Source: Methylotetracoccus oryzae
Lineage (GTDB): Bacteria; Pseudomonadota; Gammaproteobacteria; Methylococcales; Methylococcaceae
Direction: 5' to 3'
DNA: 64,000 nt
NCBI RefSeq assembly: GCF_006175985.1
Contig: NZ_SRSH01000005.1
Coordinates: 171,969 to 235,968, forward strand
Part shown: positions 46,619 to 55,829 of the stretch, in pieces
Numbering within the stretch: position 1 is the stretch's first letter
How the letters are laid out: each line of letters begins with the position of its first letter
Made by a program: the position numbers and the translations under genes
Notes under the pieces: generated by a model
What the model was told of the DNA's origin: nothing
What the model saw: only the letters and a program-made list of their open reading frames with translations
Database searches by the model: none

Positions 46619-47127
46619 TCCTGTTCGCTGATCAGCACGCGCATACCCACCGGCACGCGTTCGAACAGGTCGAGCAGATCCGGGCTGCGCATGCGGACGC
46701 AGCCGTGGGATTGCGGGATGCCGCAGACACCGCGATCGGGGCTGCCATGGATGTAGATGTAGCGCCAGGTCGTATCGACCGGACCGTAGCGATTGAAGCC
46801 CGGTTCGAGTCCCCCGAGCCACAGGATGCGCGTCAGTATCCAGTCCCGGCCGGGGCAGCGGGATTCGAGTTCGTCACCGTAGACCTCCCCGGTCGGTCGG
46901 CGCCCGACGAACACGGCCCCTGAGGGTTGACCAGCGCCGATCTTGGCGCGAATCCGGTGCCAGCCGCGCGGCGTGCACTCGCTGCCGCGCCGTTCGCCGG
47001 GGCCATTGCGGGCCGTCGACACCGGGTAGCTGAGCAGCACATTGCCGTGCTCTACCCAGTCGAGCGCCTGCCGCGGGATGCTGACCCGCAGGAAGCGCTC
47101 GGCGGACTCGGGCGCCGGACCGCTCAT
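46615..47127 (-). CDS. L,D-transpeptidase (YkuD fold), no visible signal peptide
   Basis: A 170-residue YkuD-type domain with the catalytic motif IPQSHGCVRMRSPDL (HGC, catalytic Cys) and IYIHGSP before it. These enzymes make 3-3 cross-links in peptidoglycan or attach proteins to it. There is no hydrophobic export signal at its N-terminus, which starts MSGPAPESAERFLRVSIPRQ; either export is by another route or it acts on a cytoplasmic or released substrate. The start overlaps the end of rlmD by four bases. Confidence 0.85.
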   Translation of the reverse strand: MSGPAPESAERFLRVSIPRQALDWVEHGNVLLSYPVSTARNGPGERRGSECTPRGWHRIRAKIGAGQPSGAVFVGRRPTGEVYGDELESRCPGRDWILTRILWLGGLEPGFNRYGPVDTTWRYIYIHGSPDRGVCGIPQSHGCVRMRSPDLLDLFERVPVGMRVLISEQD

Positions 47128-48473
47128 CGCTCGAACACGGCCACCGATTCCACGTGGGCCGTGTGCGGGAACATGTCCATGATGCCGGCTTGCGTGAGCC
47201 GGTAGCCGTGCTCATGCACCAGCACTCCGGCATCGCGGGCCAGCGTCGCCGGATTGCACGACACATAGACGATACGGGGCGCCCGCCAGCGCGGCACGCA
47301 GGTCAGGATCTCGCGCCCGCCCGAGCGCGACGGGTCCATCAACACGCGGTCGAAGGGCTTGTCGATCCAGGGCACGCCGGTCTGCGGCTGGAACAGGTCG
47401 GCGACGTGAAACTCGGCGTTGGCGATGCCGTTCAGGCGCGCATTCGAGCGCGCGCGCTCGACCAGCCCGAGTTCGCCCTCGACGCCCGTGGCCCGCGCCA
47501 CGCGGCGGGCGACCGGCAGCGTGAAGTTGCCCAGCCCGCAGAACAGGTCCAGCACTTCATGTGAGGCCTCCAGGTTCAGCAGTTCCAGCACCCGGTTCAC
47601 CATCCGGCGATTGATGTCCTGATTGATCTGCGTGAACTCGGTCGGCGCGAACTCGAAGGTGATGTCCTGTTCGGGCAGCCGGTAGGCCAGCGGCTCCGGC
47701 TGCTCCGGATACAGCGGGGCGATGCTGGTCGGCCCGCCGCGCTGCAGGTACAGCGTGAGCCCGGTCGTTGCAGCAAAGTGCTTCAGCGTCTGGAGGTCAT
47801 CCGGCGATGGGTCGGCGAGGACGCGAAACACCAGCGCGACCTGTTCGTCGCCGGCCGCCACTTCGATTTGCGGGATCTGATCGCGAATGCGCAGGGAATG
47901 GATCATGTCGCCGAGTTCGGCGATGCGCGTCCCCACGGCCGGATGCAACACCGCGCAGGAATCGATGGCAGCCAGCAGTGCGCTGGCCTTCTCACGGAAA
48001 CCGACCAGAACCCGCCCGCGCTTCGGCACATATTTGACGCCTAGGCGCGCCTTGCGCCGATAGCCGAAGGCCTCGCCGACCAGCGGCGGCAGCACCGCTT
48101 CCGGCCGGACCTGGCCGATGCGCTGCAATTGCTCCAGCAGCAAGCCCTGTTTCAGCGCAATCTGCTCGCCGCGGGCCAGGTGCTGCAGGCGGCAGCCTCC
48201 GCAGGCCGCGAACCACGGACAGGGAGCCTCCACCCGGTGCGGCGAAGCCGACACGATCCGGTCGAGCCGCCCTTCGGCATAATCCCGGCGGATCAGCGTA
48301 TAGGTGAACTCGACCTCCTCGCCCGGCAACGCGCCGTCGACGAACACGGCCTTGCCATCGACATGGGCCACGCCCCGCCCGTCGTGCGTGAACGAATCGA
48401 TCGGTGCGATCGCCGGCGGCATCGCGGCCAGCCGCGCCTTGCGGGCGGCGCCACGCGTCGGCTTAGCGGCCAT
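47124..48473 (-). CDS. rlmD: 23S rRNA (uracil-1939-C5)-methyltransferase RlmD
   Basis: A 449-residue RumA/RlmD enzyme: TRAM domain, then an iron-sulphur site CPWFAACGGC with an earlier and a later Cys, then the SAM domain with LDLFCGLGNFTLP, DPSRSGG and the catalytic Cys in VSCNPATLARD. It methylates U1939 of 23S rRNA. Typical of gammaproteobacteria. The next gene (ldt) is translationally coupled. Confidence 0.93.
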   Translation of the reverse strand: MAAKPTRGAARKARLAAMPPAIAPIDSFTHDGRGVAHVDGKAVFVDGALPGEEVEFTYTLIRRDYAEGRLDRIVSASPHRVEAPCPWFAACGGCRLQHLARGEQIALKQGLLLEQLQRIGQVRPEAVLPPLVGEAFGYRRKARLGVKYVPKRGRVLVGFREKASALLAAIDSCAVLHPAVGTRIAELGDMIHSLRIRDQIPQIEVAAGDEQVALVFRVLADPSPDDLQTLKHFAATTGLTLYLQRGGPTSIAPLYPEQPEPLAYRLPEQDITFEFAPTEFTQINQDINRRMVNRVLELLNLEASHEVLDLFCGLGNFTLPVARRVARATGVEGELGLVERARSNARLNGIANAEFHVADLFQPQTGVPWIDKPFDRVLMDPSRSGGREILTCVPRWRAPRIVYVSCNPATLARDAGVLVHEHGYRLTQAGIMDMFPHTAHVESVAVFER

Positions 48474-48530
48474 GGCTCAGTCGTCCTGCCACAGAGGCGA
48501 TCGCGGTGACATGGGGAAGCGTGAGGTGAC

Positions 48531-49436
48531 TCATGCCGGAAACACGCCGGTCGACAGATAGCGGTCCCCGCGGTCGCAGATGATCACGGCGATAACGGCG
48601 GATTCCAGCTCGCGCGCGAGTTCGAGCGCCGCGAAGACCGCGCCGCCTGACGACACCCCGGCGAAGATGCCCTCCTCTGCCGCGAGCCGGCGCGTCGTTT
48701 CCTCGGCGTCCTCCTGTCCCACATCGATGATGCGATCGACGCGCGCCGCATCGTAGATCTTCGGCAGGTATTCCTGCGGCCAGCGCCGGATGCCCGGTAT
48801 CTTGGCGTTGTCCCGGGGCTGCACGCCGACGATCTGGATGTCCGGATTCTGCTCCTTCAGGTACCGCGACGTGCCCATGATGGTGCCGGTCGTCCCCATC
48901 GAACTGACGAAATGGGTGATCGTCCCGCGTGTGTCGCGCCAGATCTCCGGCCCCGTGCCCTCGTAGTGCGCCCGGGGATTGTCCGGGTTCGCGAACTGGT
49001 CGAGGATCTTGCCTTCGCCGCGCGCTTCCATGGCGCGCGCCAGGTCGATGGCGGCTTCCATGCTGCCCGCCGCCGGCACCAGGATGATCTCGGCACCGAA
49101 GGCCTTCATCGTTGCGCGACGTTCGGCGCTCATGTTGTCCGGCATGATCAGCGTCATGCGGTAACCGCCGATGGCGGCGGCCATGGCCAGCGCGATGCCG
49201 GTATTGCCGCTGGTCGCCTCGATCAGACGATCGCCGGGTTTGATCTCGCCGCGCTCCGCGGCGCGCTTGATCATGCTGAGCGCGGGCCGGTCCTTGACCG
49301 ATCCGGCCGGGTTGTTCCCCTCGAGTTTCGCCAGAACCACGCTGCGGCTGTTTCCCGGGAGGCGCTGCAGGCGAACCAGCGGGGTATTGCCGACAAAAGC
49401 CTCTATCGTCTGGAAATTCGGTGCTGCTGGCGTCAT
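48531..49436 (-). CDS. cysM: Cysteine synthase B
   Basis: A 301-residue PLP enzyme. The PLP lysine is Lys48 in NNPAGSVKDR; the SGNTGIALA loop and the SSGGAV phosphate-binding loop are present. CysM makes cysteine from O-acetylserine and sulphide or thiosulphate. The start at 49436 (MTPAAPNF) is chosen; the frame is open to 49613, but the extra stretch is Arg-rich noise. It is divergent from trhP with an 80-base shared upstream region. Confidence 0.92.
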   Translation of the reverse strand: MTPAAPNFQTIEAFVGNTPLVRLQRLPGNSRSVVLAKLEGNNPAGSVKDRPALSMIKRAAERGEIKPGDRLIEATSGNTGIALAMAAAIGGYRMTLIMPDNMSAERRATMKAFGAEIILVPAAGSMEAAIDLARAMEARGEGKILDQFANPDNPRAHYEGTGPEIWRDTRGTITHFVSSMGTTGTIMGTSRYLKEQNPDIQIVGVQPRDNAKIPGIRRWPQEYLPKIYDAARVDRIIDVGQEDAEETTRRLAAEEGIFAGVSSGGAVFAALELARELESAVIAVIICDRGDRYLSTGVFPA

Positions 49437-49516
49437 CAAAATCCTGCGCGTCGAAACGGCGTTTACGTTAAACTTCCGGGCTGCCCACGCCCCCGAGTGT
49501 ACCATCCCGTCCCGCC

Positions 49517-50863
49517 ATGAAGAACGTCGAACTGCTGTCGCCGGCCGGCACGCTGAAGAACATGCGGTACGCTTTCGCCTACGGCGCCGACGCGGTTTAC
49601 GCCGGCCTGCCACGCTACAGCCTGCGCGTCCGCAACAACGACTTCCTGGCCGGCAATCTCGCGACCGGTATCGCCGAGGCGCACCGGCTCGGTCGCAAGT
49701 TCTTTCTGGCGGCGAACGTGCTGCCGCACAACCGCAAGGTCCAGACCTTCATCCGGGACATCGAACCGATCGTCACGCTGGGACCCGATGCCGTCATCAT
49801 GGCCGATCCCGGCCTGATCATGCTGACGCGCGAGGCCTGGCCGGACCTGCCGATCCACTTGTCGGTGCAGGCCAATACGTTGAACTATGCCGCCGTACGC
49901 TTCTGGCAGTCGGTCGGGATACGCCGGATCATCCTGTCGCGCGAGCTGTCGCTGGACGAGATCGCCGAGATCCGCCAGCAATGCCCCGACATGGAACTGG
50001 AAGTCTTCGTGCACGGCTCGCTGTGCATCGCGTATTCCGGGCGCTGCCTGCTGTCGGGTTATTTCAATCACCGCGACCCTAACCAGGGCACCTGCACGAA
50101 TTCCTGCCGCTGGAAGTACCGGGTGGCGCCTGCCGAAGAAAACGCCGAGGGCGACTACGTGCCCGGCGCGATCAAACTGAACCTGGCCGATTTGAACGAG
50201 GCCGCGAGCGCGGGCACCTGCGGCGATCGTCACCCGCTGGCGGACGAGGTGTATTTCCTGGAAGAGGAAACGCGTCCCGGGGAACTGATGCCGGTGCTGG
50301 AGGACGAACACGGCACCTACATCATGAACTCGAAGGATTTGCGGGCCGTCGAGCACGTGCATCGGCTCGTCGAACTCGGCGTCGACAGCCTTAAGATCGA
50401 GGGACGCACGAAGTCGTACTACTATGTCGCGCGCACGGCCCAGGTCTATCGCCGGGCGATCGAGGATGCGCAGGCCGGCCGGCCGTTCGATCCGTCTCTG
50501 TGGGGCGTGCTCGAAAATCTCGCGCAGCGCGGCTATACCGACGGCTTCTACCAGCGCCACCATAGCCACGAATACCAGAACTACGTGCGCGGGCACTCCG
50601 AAAGCCACCAGCAGCAGTTCGTCGGTGAGATCACCGGTACGGAAGCCGACTCGGGCATGGCCTCGATCCTCGTCAAGAACAAGTTCGGCGTGGGCGATCG
50701 CCTCGAACTCATCGCGCCGGCCGGCAACCGCGACATCGTGCTCGAACATATGGAAGACACCGGCGGCAACGCCCTGCACGAAGCACCCGGTGGCGGCTGG
50801 CAGGTCCGCATCCCGCTGCCGCCCGGCACCTGGGACAACGGGTTGATCGCCCGATACCTGTGA
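49517..50863 (+). CDS. trhP: U32-family tRNA hydroxylation protein TrhP (YegQ)
   Basis: A 448-residue peptidase-U32-family protein: it starts VELLSPAGTLKNMRYAFAYGADAVYAG and contains the cysteine motif GRCLLSGYFNHRDPNQGTCTNSCRW that binds an iron-sulphur cluster. Members of this branch (YegQ/TrhP) are needed for 5-hydroxyuridine at the wobble position of tRNAs. The family name as a peptidase is historical. It starts a run of genes on the plus strand (trhP, rraA, pduO-type, ispH). Confidence 0.9.
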   Translation: MKNVELLSPAGTLKNMRYAFAYGADAVYAGLPRYSLRVRNNDFLAGNLATGIAEAHRLGRKFFLAANVLPHNRKVQTFIRDIEPIVTLGPDAVIMADPGLIMLTREAWPDLPIHLSVQANTLNYAAVRFWQSVGIRRIILSRELSLDEIAEIRQQCPDMELEVFVHGSLCIAYSGRCLLSGYFNHRDPNQGTCTNSCRWKYRVAPAEENAEGDYVPGAIKLNLADLNEAASAGTCGDRHPLADEVYFLEEETRPGELMPVLEDEHGTYIMNSKDLRAVEHVHRLVELGVDSLKIEGRTKSYYYVARTAQVYRRAIEDAQAGRPFDPSLWGVLENLAQRGYTDGFYQRHHSHEYQNYVRGHSESHQQQFVGEITGTEADSGMASILVKNKFGVGDRLELIAPAGNRDIVLEHMEDTGGNALHEAPGGGWQVRIPLPPGTWDNGLIARYL

Positions 50864-50900
50864 ATTTCCGCCCCTCACCTGCTGATAACGCCAAACACCG

Positions 50901-51386
50901 ATGAGCTTTCGAACCGCCGACCTGTGCGACCGCTTCGCGGATCGCCATCTCCAGATCGCCGAACCGATCTTCAAGCCCTACGGACAGTCCACGGTCTTCA
51001 GCGGACCCGTGAAGACGCTCAAGGTGTTCGAAGACGATGTGTTGCTGCACAAGGCGCTAGCGGAACCGGGCGCCGGCCGGGTGCTCGTGATCGACGGCGG
51101 CGGTTCCCACCGTTGCGCGCTGGTCGGCGCCGATGCTGCCCGGGATGCGGTCGCGAATGGCTGGGCCGGCCTGGTCATTTATGGCTGTGTCCGCGACTCC
51201 GCGGTCCTGAATACGCTGCCGATCGGCATACGCGCGATGCACACGCACCCGGCGCCCAGCCATCACCGCCGTGGCGCGGGGGAACAGGACACCCTGATCA
51301 GTTTCTCCGGCGTCAATTTCAAGACCGGCTATTTCCTGTATGCCGACGAAGACGGCATCATCGTGGCCGACAGCGAGCTGCTCTGA
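50901..51386 (+). CDS. rraA: RraA-family protein (RNase E regulator / HMG aldolase fold)
   Basis: A 161-residue RraA-type protein (TADLCDRF start, VLVIDGGGSHRCALVGADAA, NGWAGLVIYGCVRDS). In E. coli RraA binds RNase E and inhibits it; homologues with the same fold are aldolases. The residues Gly/Asp around GCVRDS are shared by both, so function cannot be told fully. The TGATG overlap links it to the next gene. Confidence 0.88.
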   Translation: MSFRTADLCDRFADRHLQIAEPIFKPYGQSTVFSGPVKTLKVFEDDVLLHKALAEPGAGRVLVIDGGGSHRCALVGADAARDAVANGWAGLVIYGCVRDSAVLNTLPIGIRAMHTHPAPSHHRRGAGEQDTLISFSGVNFKTGYFLYADEDGIIVADSELL

Positions 51387-51946
51387 TGGGCAACCGCCTG
51401 ACCCGAATCTATACCCGCACCGGAGACGACGGCAGCACCGGCCTGGGCGACGGCACACGGGTCGCCAAGGACGCCCTGCGCATCCAGGCCTACGGCACGG
51501 TCGACGAACTGAACAGCCAGCTCGGCGTTTTGCTGGCCCTGGACTGTCCGGAAGACATCGCGGCCTGTTTGGGCGAAATCCAGCACGCCCTTTTCGATCT
51601 CGGCAGCGAGTTGTGCATTCCCGGTTATCGCGTGCTCGGTCCGGACGCCACCGATTGGCTCGAAACCTGGCTCGACCACTGGAACGCCGAGTTGCCGCCG
51701 CTGAAGGACTTCATCCTGCCCGGCGGCAGCGCCCCGGCCGCGGCCTGCCATGTCGCGCGAACCATTTGCCGACGCGCCGAACGGCTGATGGTCGGCTTGA
51801 TGGCCGTCGAGGAAATCAATCCGGCGGGTTTGGCCTACATCAATCGGCTATCCGACTTCCTGTTCGTCATGGCGCGCGTGCTGGCGCGCCACGCCGGCGC
51901 CGAGGTTTTGTGGTCGAAAGAGCGCCAGCGGCCGTTGCCGCGTTGA
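51386..51946 (+). CDS. Cob(I)alamin adenosyltransferase, PduO type
   Basis: A 186-residue PduO-type corrinoid adenosyltransferase. The N-terminus LTRIYTRTGDDGSTGLGDG holds the ATP-binding residues, and a five-helix bundle follows with PGGSAPAAACHVARTICRRAERLM. It makes adenosylcobalamin from cob(I)alamin and ATP. Starts one base before the end of rraA (TGATG). Confidence 0.92.
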   Translation: MGNRLTRIYTRTGDDGSTGLGDGTRVAKDALRIQAYGTVDELNSQLGVLLALDCPEDIAACLGEIQHALFDLGSELCIPGYRVLGPDATDWLETWLDHWNAELPPLKDFILPGGSAPAAACHVARTICRRAERLMVGLMAVEEINPAGLAYINRLSDFLFVMARVLARHAGAEVLWSKERQRPLPR

Positions 51947-52009
51947 TTCCCCCCTGCCCTAGATGTCACAATGCCCCAGTCACGGGGTATGAAATTACGA
52001 GAGCGAACC

Positions 52010-52948
52010 ATGGAAATCATTCTTGCGAACCCACGCGGGTTTTGTGCGGGCGTCGACCGAGCCATCGAGATCGTGGAACGCGCGATCGAGGTGTTCGGGG
52101 CTCCTATTTACGTTCGGCACGAAGTGGTTCATAACCGCTATGTGGTCGATGGCCTGCGCGACCGTGGCGCCGTCTTCGTCGAGGAACTGGCGGAGGTCCC
52201 CGAGGCGTCGACCGTGATCTTCAGCGCCCACGGTGTCTCGAAAGAGATCCAGGATGAAGCCAAGGAGCGCAAGCTGCAGGTGTTCGATGCCACCTGCCCG
52301 CTGGTCACGAAGGTGCATATCGAGGTGCACCATCACGCCGCCGAGGGGCGCGAGATTGCCTTCATCGGGCACGCCGGCCACCCCGAGGTCGAAGGCACGA
52401 TGGGCCAGTATGCCAACTCCGCCGGCGGCATCTATCTGGTGGAATCGCCGGAGGACGTCGCGACGCTCCAGGTCAAGAACCCCGACAACCTGGCTTATGT
52501 GACGCAGACAACGCTGTCGATCGACGACACCCAGGCCATCGTCGAGGCGCTGCGCGCGCGCTTCCCGAACATCATCGGCCCGAAAAAGGACGACATCTGC
52601 TACGCGACCCAGAACCGGCAGGATGCGGTGAAGAAGCTGGCCGTGCAGTGCGACGTGATCCTCGTCGTGGGCTCGCCCAACAGCTCCAACTCGAACCGAC
52701 TGCGCGAGATCGCCGAGAAACTCGGTAAGCGCGCGTACCTGATCGACCACGCAGGACAACTGGATCGCTCCTGGATCGAGGGCGCCGAGCGCATCGGCGT
52801 CACGGCCGGCGCCTCGGCCCCCGAAATCCTGGTGCAAAACGTCGTCTCGCAGCTCAAGGAATGGGGTGGCCATACGGTCAGCGAAAAGGAAGGCATCGAG
52901 GAAAAGGTCGTCTTTTCGCTGCCCAAGAATCTGCGCCGCTCGGCCTGA
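52010..52948 (+). CDS. ispH: 4-hydroxy-3-methylbut-2-enyl diphosphate reductase
   Basis: A 312-residue IspH (LytB). The three cluster cysteines are Cys12 (GFCAGV), Cys96 (DATCPLV) and Cys197 (ICYATQNRQ), the same numbers as in E. coli. His41, His74, His124 and Glu126 are also in place. It makes IPP and DMAPP at the end of the non-mevalonate isoprenoid pathway. ATG 52010 gives the canonical start [14 protein letters not shown]. Confidence 0.97.
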   Translation: MEIILANPRGFCAGVDRAIEIVERAIEVFGAPIYVRHEVVHNRYVVDGLRDRGAVFVEELAEVPEASTVIFSAHGVSKEIQDEAKERKLQVFDATCPLVTKVHIEVHHHAAEGREIAFIGHAGHPEVEGTMGQYANSAGGIYLVESPEDVATLQVKNPDNLAYVTQTTLSIDDTQAIVEALRARFPNIIGPKKDDICYATQNRQDAVKKLAVQCDVILVVGSPNSSNSNRLREIAEKLGKRAYLIDHAGQLDRSWIEGAERIGVTAGASAPEILVQNVVSQLKEWGGHTVSEKEGIEEKVVFSLPKNLRRSA

Positions 52949-53006
52949 TCCGACCGCGTCCCAATTCCACCCACCCGACGCAATACCCAAATTCAGGCAA
53001 GTCATC

Positions 53007-53375
53007 ATGGCCATGACCGCAATGGAGCTCGTCGCTTCCGCCAAGCAGACGATCACCGAAATCGACGCCAGCCAGGCACAGGCGAAGCTGGGCGCAGCGT
53101 TGATCGACGTGCGCGAACCAGAGGAATACGCCGCTGGCTGCCTGCCCGGCGCCGTCAACATTCCGCGCGGCGTGCTCGAATTCCGCATCGACGGCCACCC
53201 GCAGATTCAGGGACGCCGGGATGGCGAAGTCATCCTGTATTGTCAGTCGGGCGGTCGCTCGGCGCTGGCGGCTGAGGCGCTTGGCAAACTCGGGTTCACG
53301 CGGGTCGTGAGCCTTGCGGGCGGTTACAAGGGCTGGTCCGAGGCCGGACTGCCCACGCAGCATCCGAGCCGCTGA
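53007..53375 (+). CDS. Rhodanese-like sulphurtransferase
   Basis: A 122-residue single rhodanese domain with the active-site loop YCQSGGRSALAA (catalytic Cys) and the start ALIDVREPEEYAAGCLPGAVNIP. It probably moves sulphane sulphur in the cytoplasm; there is no signal peptide. It follows ispH by about 60 bases. Confidence 0.9.
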   Translation: MAMTAMELVASAKQTITEIDASQAQAKLGAALIDVREPEEYAAGCLPGAVNIPRGVLEFRIDGHPQIQGRRDGEVILYCQSGGRSALAAEALGKLGFTRVVSLAGGYKGWSEAGLPTQHPSR

Positions 53376-53435
53376 GCCCGACCCGGCGCACGGCCTCAGG
53401 CCCACGCGCTGCGATCGCCGGTTGCGGCCACCCTC

Positions 53436-53849
53436 ATGAGCGGTCCCGGAAAACCGTCATCCCCCGCCGAAGGCGTACGGCTGGACAAATGGCTGTGGGC
53501 CGCGCGCTTCTTCAAGACCCGCCAACTCGCCAACGAAGCCATCGCCGGCGGTAAAGTCCATCTGAACGGGCAACGCACCAAGCCCGGCAAGGACGTGACC
53601 GTCGGTGCCACGCTCGAAATCTCCAAGGACCATTTCTCCTGGGAAATCACCGTGATCGCGCTTAGCGGCCGCCGTGGTCCCGCCAAGGAAGCCGTGCTGC
53701 TATACGAGGAAACCCCCGAAAGCCTTGCGAAGCGCCAGGCCGAAATCGACCGTCGGCGCGCGGAACAAGCCTCCGACGTCGTCAGCGACGGCCGCCCGAA
53801 CAAGCGCGACCGGCGGCTGATTCATCGGTTCAAGGATACGTTGGGTTAG
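53436..53849 (+). CDS. hslR: Heat-shock protein 15 (S4-domain RNA-binding protein)
   Basis: A 137-residue S4-domain protein (VRLDKWLWAARFFKTRQLANEAI... GGKVHLNGQRTKPGKDV) with a basic C-terminal tail (RRLIHRFKDTLG). HslR binds stalled 50S subunits with nascent chains and helps to recycle them. The ordinary chromosomal gene run ends here; the following 3.9 kb is accessory. Confidence 0.92.
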   Translation: MSGPGKPSSPAEGVRLDKWLWAARFFKTRQLANEAIAGGKVHLNGQRTKPGKDVTVGATLEISKDHFSWEITVIALSGRRGPAKEAVLLYEETPESLAKRQAEIDRRRAEQASDVVSDGRPNKRDRRLIHRFKDTLG

Positions 53850-54040
53850 GGCGTCCCTGCCGCCTCACGCAGCTTAAGGCCGGCTAGTTCCGGCACACCC
53901 AAGTCGCCTCCGTCCCAAGACACCACGCACCGCGCTCCGCAGCAAACCTTCGGACGCGGCCCGCCGCCTGCGCTACAAAACAATGCCCGGCTTCCCAATG
54001 AAGAGTTGACCTGGTGTCGCCTCCCGGATACAGTTTGCCA

Positions 54041-54330
54041 ATGATGGAGATTCGCAAAACGGATTTTTGTGCCAAGTGGCTCGATAGCCTGCGCGATGTC
54101 CGGGCGTGTGCCCGGATTCTCGTCAGAGTGGAACGATTGGCAGAAGGAAATCCAGGCGACACCCAACCCGTTGGAGAAGGCGTCTCCGAGTTGCGAATCA
54201 AAGATGGCCCCGGTTTCGGGTCTACTACAAATAGCAAGGAAGAGATCTGGTCACCTTGTTGGCTGGCGTTGATAAGGGCAACCAGTTAGGAGATATCAAG
54301 GCGGCTTTAAGGCTTGCTCGTAATCTGTAG
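54041..54330 (+). pseudogene. HigB-like (Gp49 family) toxin gene, broken by a frameshift and a stop
   Basis: The start (MMEIRKTDFCAKWLDSLRDVRACARILVRVERLAEGNPGDTQPVGEGVSELRI...) is that of an 'addiction module killer protein'. After RIKDGPGF the frame is lost: one base is missing near 54216-54222. In the next frame the usual ending reads on (RVYYK, then a TAG stop where Gln is expected, then QGRDLVTLLAGVDKGNQ and ARNL) to TAG 54328-54330, 8 bases before the antitoxin gene. Two independent lesions mean the toxin is dead. Genuine loss or, less likely, sequence errors explain this. Confidence 0.85.
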
Positions 54331-54337
54331 GAATCCT

Positions 54338-54688
54338 ATGAAAAAGACAGCAACCTCACGCTACGACGTTGCCGAACATCTGCGCACTCCTGAAGAAATG
54401 GCCGCTTATCTTGAGGCATGCCTGGAAGAGGCGGATGGTAACGCCGCATTTATTGCCAAAGCGCTCGGCGACATTGCGCGTGCCAGAGGCATGTCGCAAG
54501 TTGCTCGTGATGCGGGCATGTCACGGGAAAGCCTTTACAAAGCACTTTCCGGTGAAAGATCTCCCAGTTTTGACACAATTCTCAAGGTGGTGACGGCCCT
54601 GGGTATTCGGCTCCACGCCGAACCCTCGTATATCGCAAATCATGCCCAACAAGGCGATCCAACCGCATCTCCTCCCTCGCCCGGTTGA
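54338..54688 (+). CDS. HigA-like antitoxin (Xre family, addiction module antidote protein)
   Basis: A 116-residue protein; after a short N-terminal region (LRTPEEMAAYLEACLEEAD) comes a helix-turn-helix DNA-binding domain (MSQVARDAGMSRESLYKALSGE) of the kind found in HigA2-type antidotes. The family binds the toxin and its own promoter. The usual protein ends soon after IRLHAEP; here about 15 further residues rich in Pro and Ser follow, maybe due to loss of the original stop. It is intact although its toxin partner is broken. Confidence 0.85.
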   Translation: MKKTATSRYDVAEHLRTPEEMAAYLEACLEEADGNAAFIAKALGDIARARGMSQVARDAGMSRESLYKALSGERSPSFDTILKVVTALGIRLHAEPSYIANHAQQGDPTASPPSPG

Positions 54689-55275
54689 GCTCTGCCGTCA
54701 GGCATTCGCACAGACCAGTGATGTCGCCGACGATCTTTCTCAGCTATTTCGCATCCGGGGCACGGGCGGAGTTTATCACGTGAGTTCGCGCCGGGACCGG
54801 AAAGAAGCGTTCTTCCGAGCCGATCCTGTGCCACGAGAGTTGCTGGCACTCCCACGCCTAAACCTCTGATCGCGAAGCTACCGGAAGCAGGCCTACCCGT
54901 TCGTAGCGAAGTCTTCACACGCGGTTTTGGCACTGGCCGTTATTCCATGCAGCAAAGCTGCCGATCACTTCTGTTTGCACTCCACCAATGTCAGCCGAGC
55001 ATTCCGTTGACGCGAACCGTCCGAACGCAACAATGCATGAGGGCAAGACTCGACCCAATAAACCAATCGCCCAGCCCTACCGTCAAGCGCATCAACCTCG
55101 GCGTTGACCCAGCACGCCACATGTATTACTTTCAACATATCAGGCTGCCTCCGCCCGAAAACTGAACCGAATCAGTGACAAATCGCGATAGGTGGCACGC
55201 TTCACAGAATCCGCATAGTACGTTCATCCCACATTCTGTAAAGCGCGCTTAGAGCAGATTCCGCAAAAGAACAAC
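54689..55275. other. Intergenic stretch upstream of the Thoeris-like cassette
   Basis: About 590 bases with no convincing gene. The only feature noted is at its right end, where ACAACGTTGGGCGGC (55271-55285) resembles an integron recombination core (GTT then RRRY). No matching left half (RYYYAAC) within 150 bases and no integrase gene was found, so whether this is attI, a degenerate attC or chance is open. Confidence 0.4.
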
Positions 55276-55282
55276 GTTGGGC
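55276..55282 (+). other. Putative integron recombination core (GTTGGGC), left end of cassette 1
   Basis: GTTGGGC matches the GTTRRRY core cut by integron integrases. It stands 52 bases before the TIR gene start and opposite the attC at 56713-56811, so cassette 1 would run from about 55277 to 56805. The upstream half of an attC is not recognised. Confidence 0.4.
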
Positions 55283-55327
55283 GGCACTCTTGGGTATTGC
55301 TACGATTCAGGAGGAAGGGAGAAGACT

Positions 55328-55828
55328 TTGGCGTACAGAAACAAGACTTATGTGTGCTTCGATGGCGACGAAGATATTCGTTACTACCGACTGATGACGG
55401 CTTGGAAGGCAAATGACAATTTGCCGTTCAATTTTCATGATGCGCACGATCTCAATACGGCGCGAGACTCGAGCGCTGAAGAGAGCATTAAGCGCAAGCT
55501 TCGCGAGCGCTTTGCCAACTCCAAGATGTTGATTGTCTTGATTGGAGAAAAGACACGCTATCTCAGAAAGTTCGTGAAGTGGGAAATGGAAGTTGCGATA
55601 CGCCTAGACCTCCCGATTGTCGGCGTGAACTTGGATGGTGCGAGAGCAAGAACGGATCGCTGCCCCGGAGCAATTCGGGACGAGTTGGCGGTTTACGTTC
55701 CTTTCCAGCAAAAAATTATTCAGCACGCAATGGATTCGTGGCCTGCTGATCACGCAACCTACAAGAGAGCCGGTAGTTCTGGCCCTTACTACTACAATGA
55801 CAGCGTTTACACGAGGCTGGGGCTCTAG
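55328..55828 (+). CDS. thsB: ThsB-like TIR-domain protein (MTH538/DUF1863 type), Thoeris sensor
   Basis: A 166-residue TIR-like protein of the MTH538 (DUF1863) family. Typical parts: TYVCFDGDEDIRYYRLMTAWKA (7-28), FNFHDAHDL (35-42), SIKRKLRERFANSKMLIVLIGEKT (53-76) and FVKWEMEVAIRLDLPIVGVNLDG (82-104). Glu86 or Glu88 is the likely catalytic Glu that acts on NAD. In Thoeris the TIR protein senses phage infection and makes a signal nucleotide. TTG 55328 is the likely start, with AGGAGGAA 11 bases before it. The partner gene follows at once. GC content is clearly lower than in the rest of the window, so it was probably acquired. Confidence 0.8.
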   Translation: MAYRNKTYVCFDGDEDIRYYRLMTAWKANDNLPFNFHDAHDLNTARDSSAEESIKRKLRERFANSKMLIVLIGEKTRYLRKFVKWEMEVAIRLDLPIVGVNLDGARARTDRCPGAIRDELAVYVPFQQKIIQHAMDSWPADHATYKRAGSSGPYYYNDSVYTRLGL

Positions 55829-55829
55829 C

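Noticed and set aside
53834..53845. GTTGGGT at the end of hslR as another integron core
   Set aside because: It is part of the hslR coding sequence (end of protein), and no partner half-site is near.
55276..55282. A true attI site with an integrase gene next to the cassettes
   Set aside because: No integrase-like frame is found within several kb on either side; only the seven-base core is visible, so it is listed as a putative core only.
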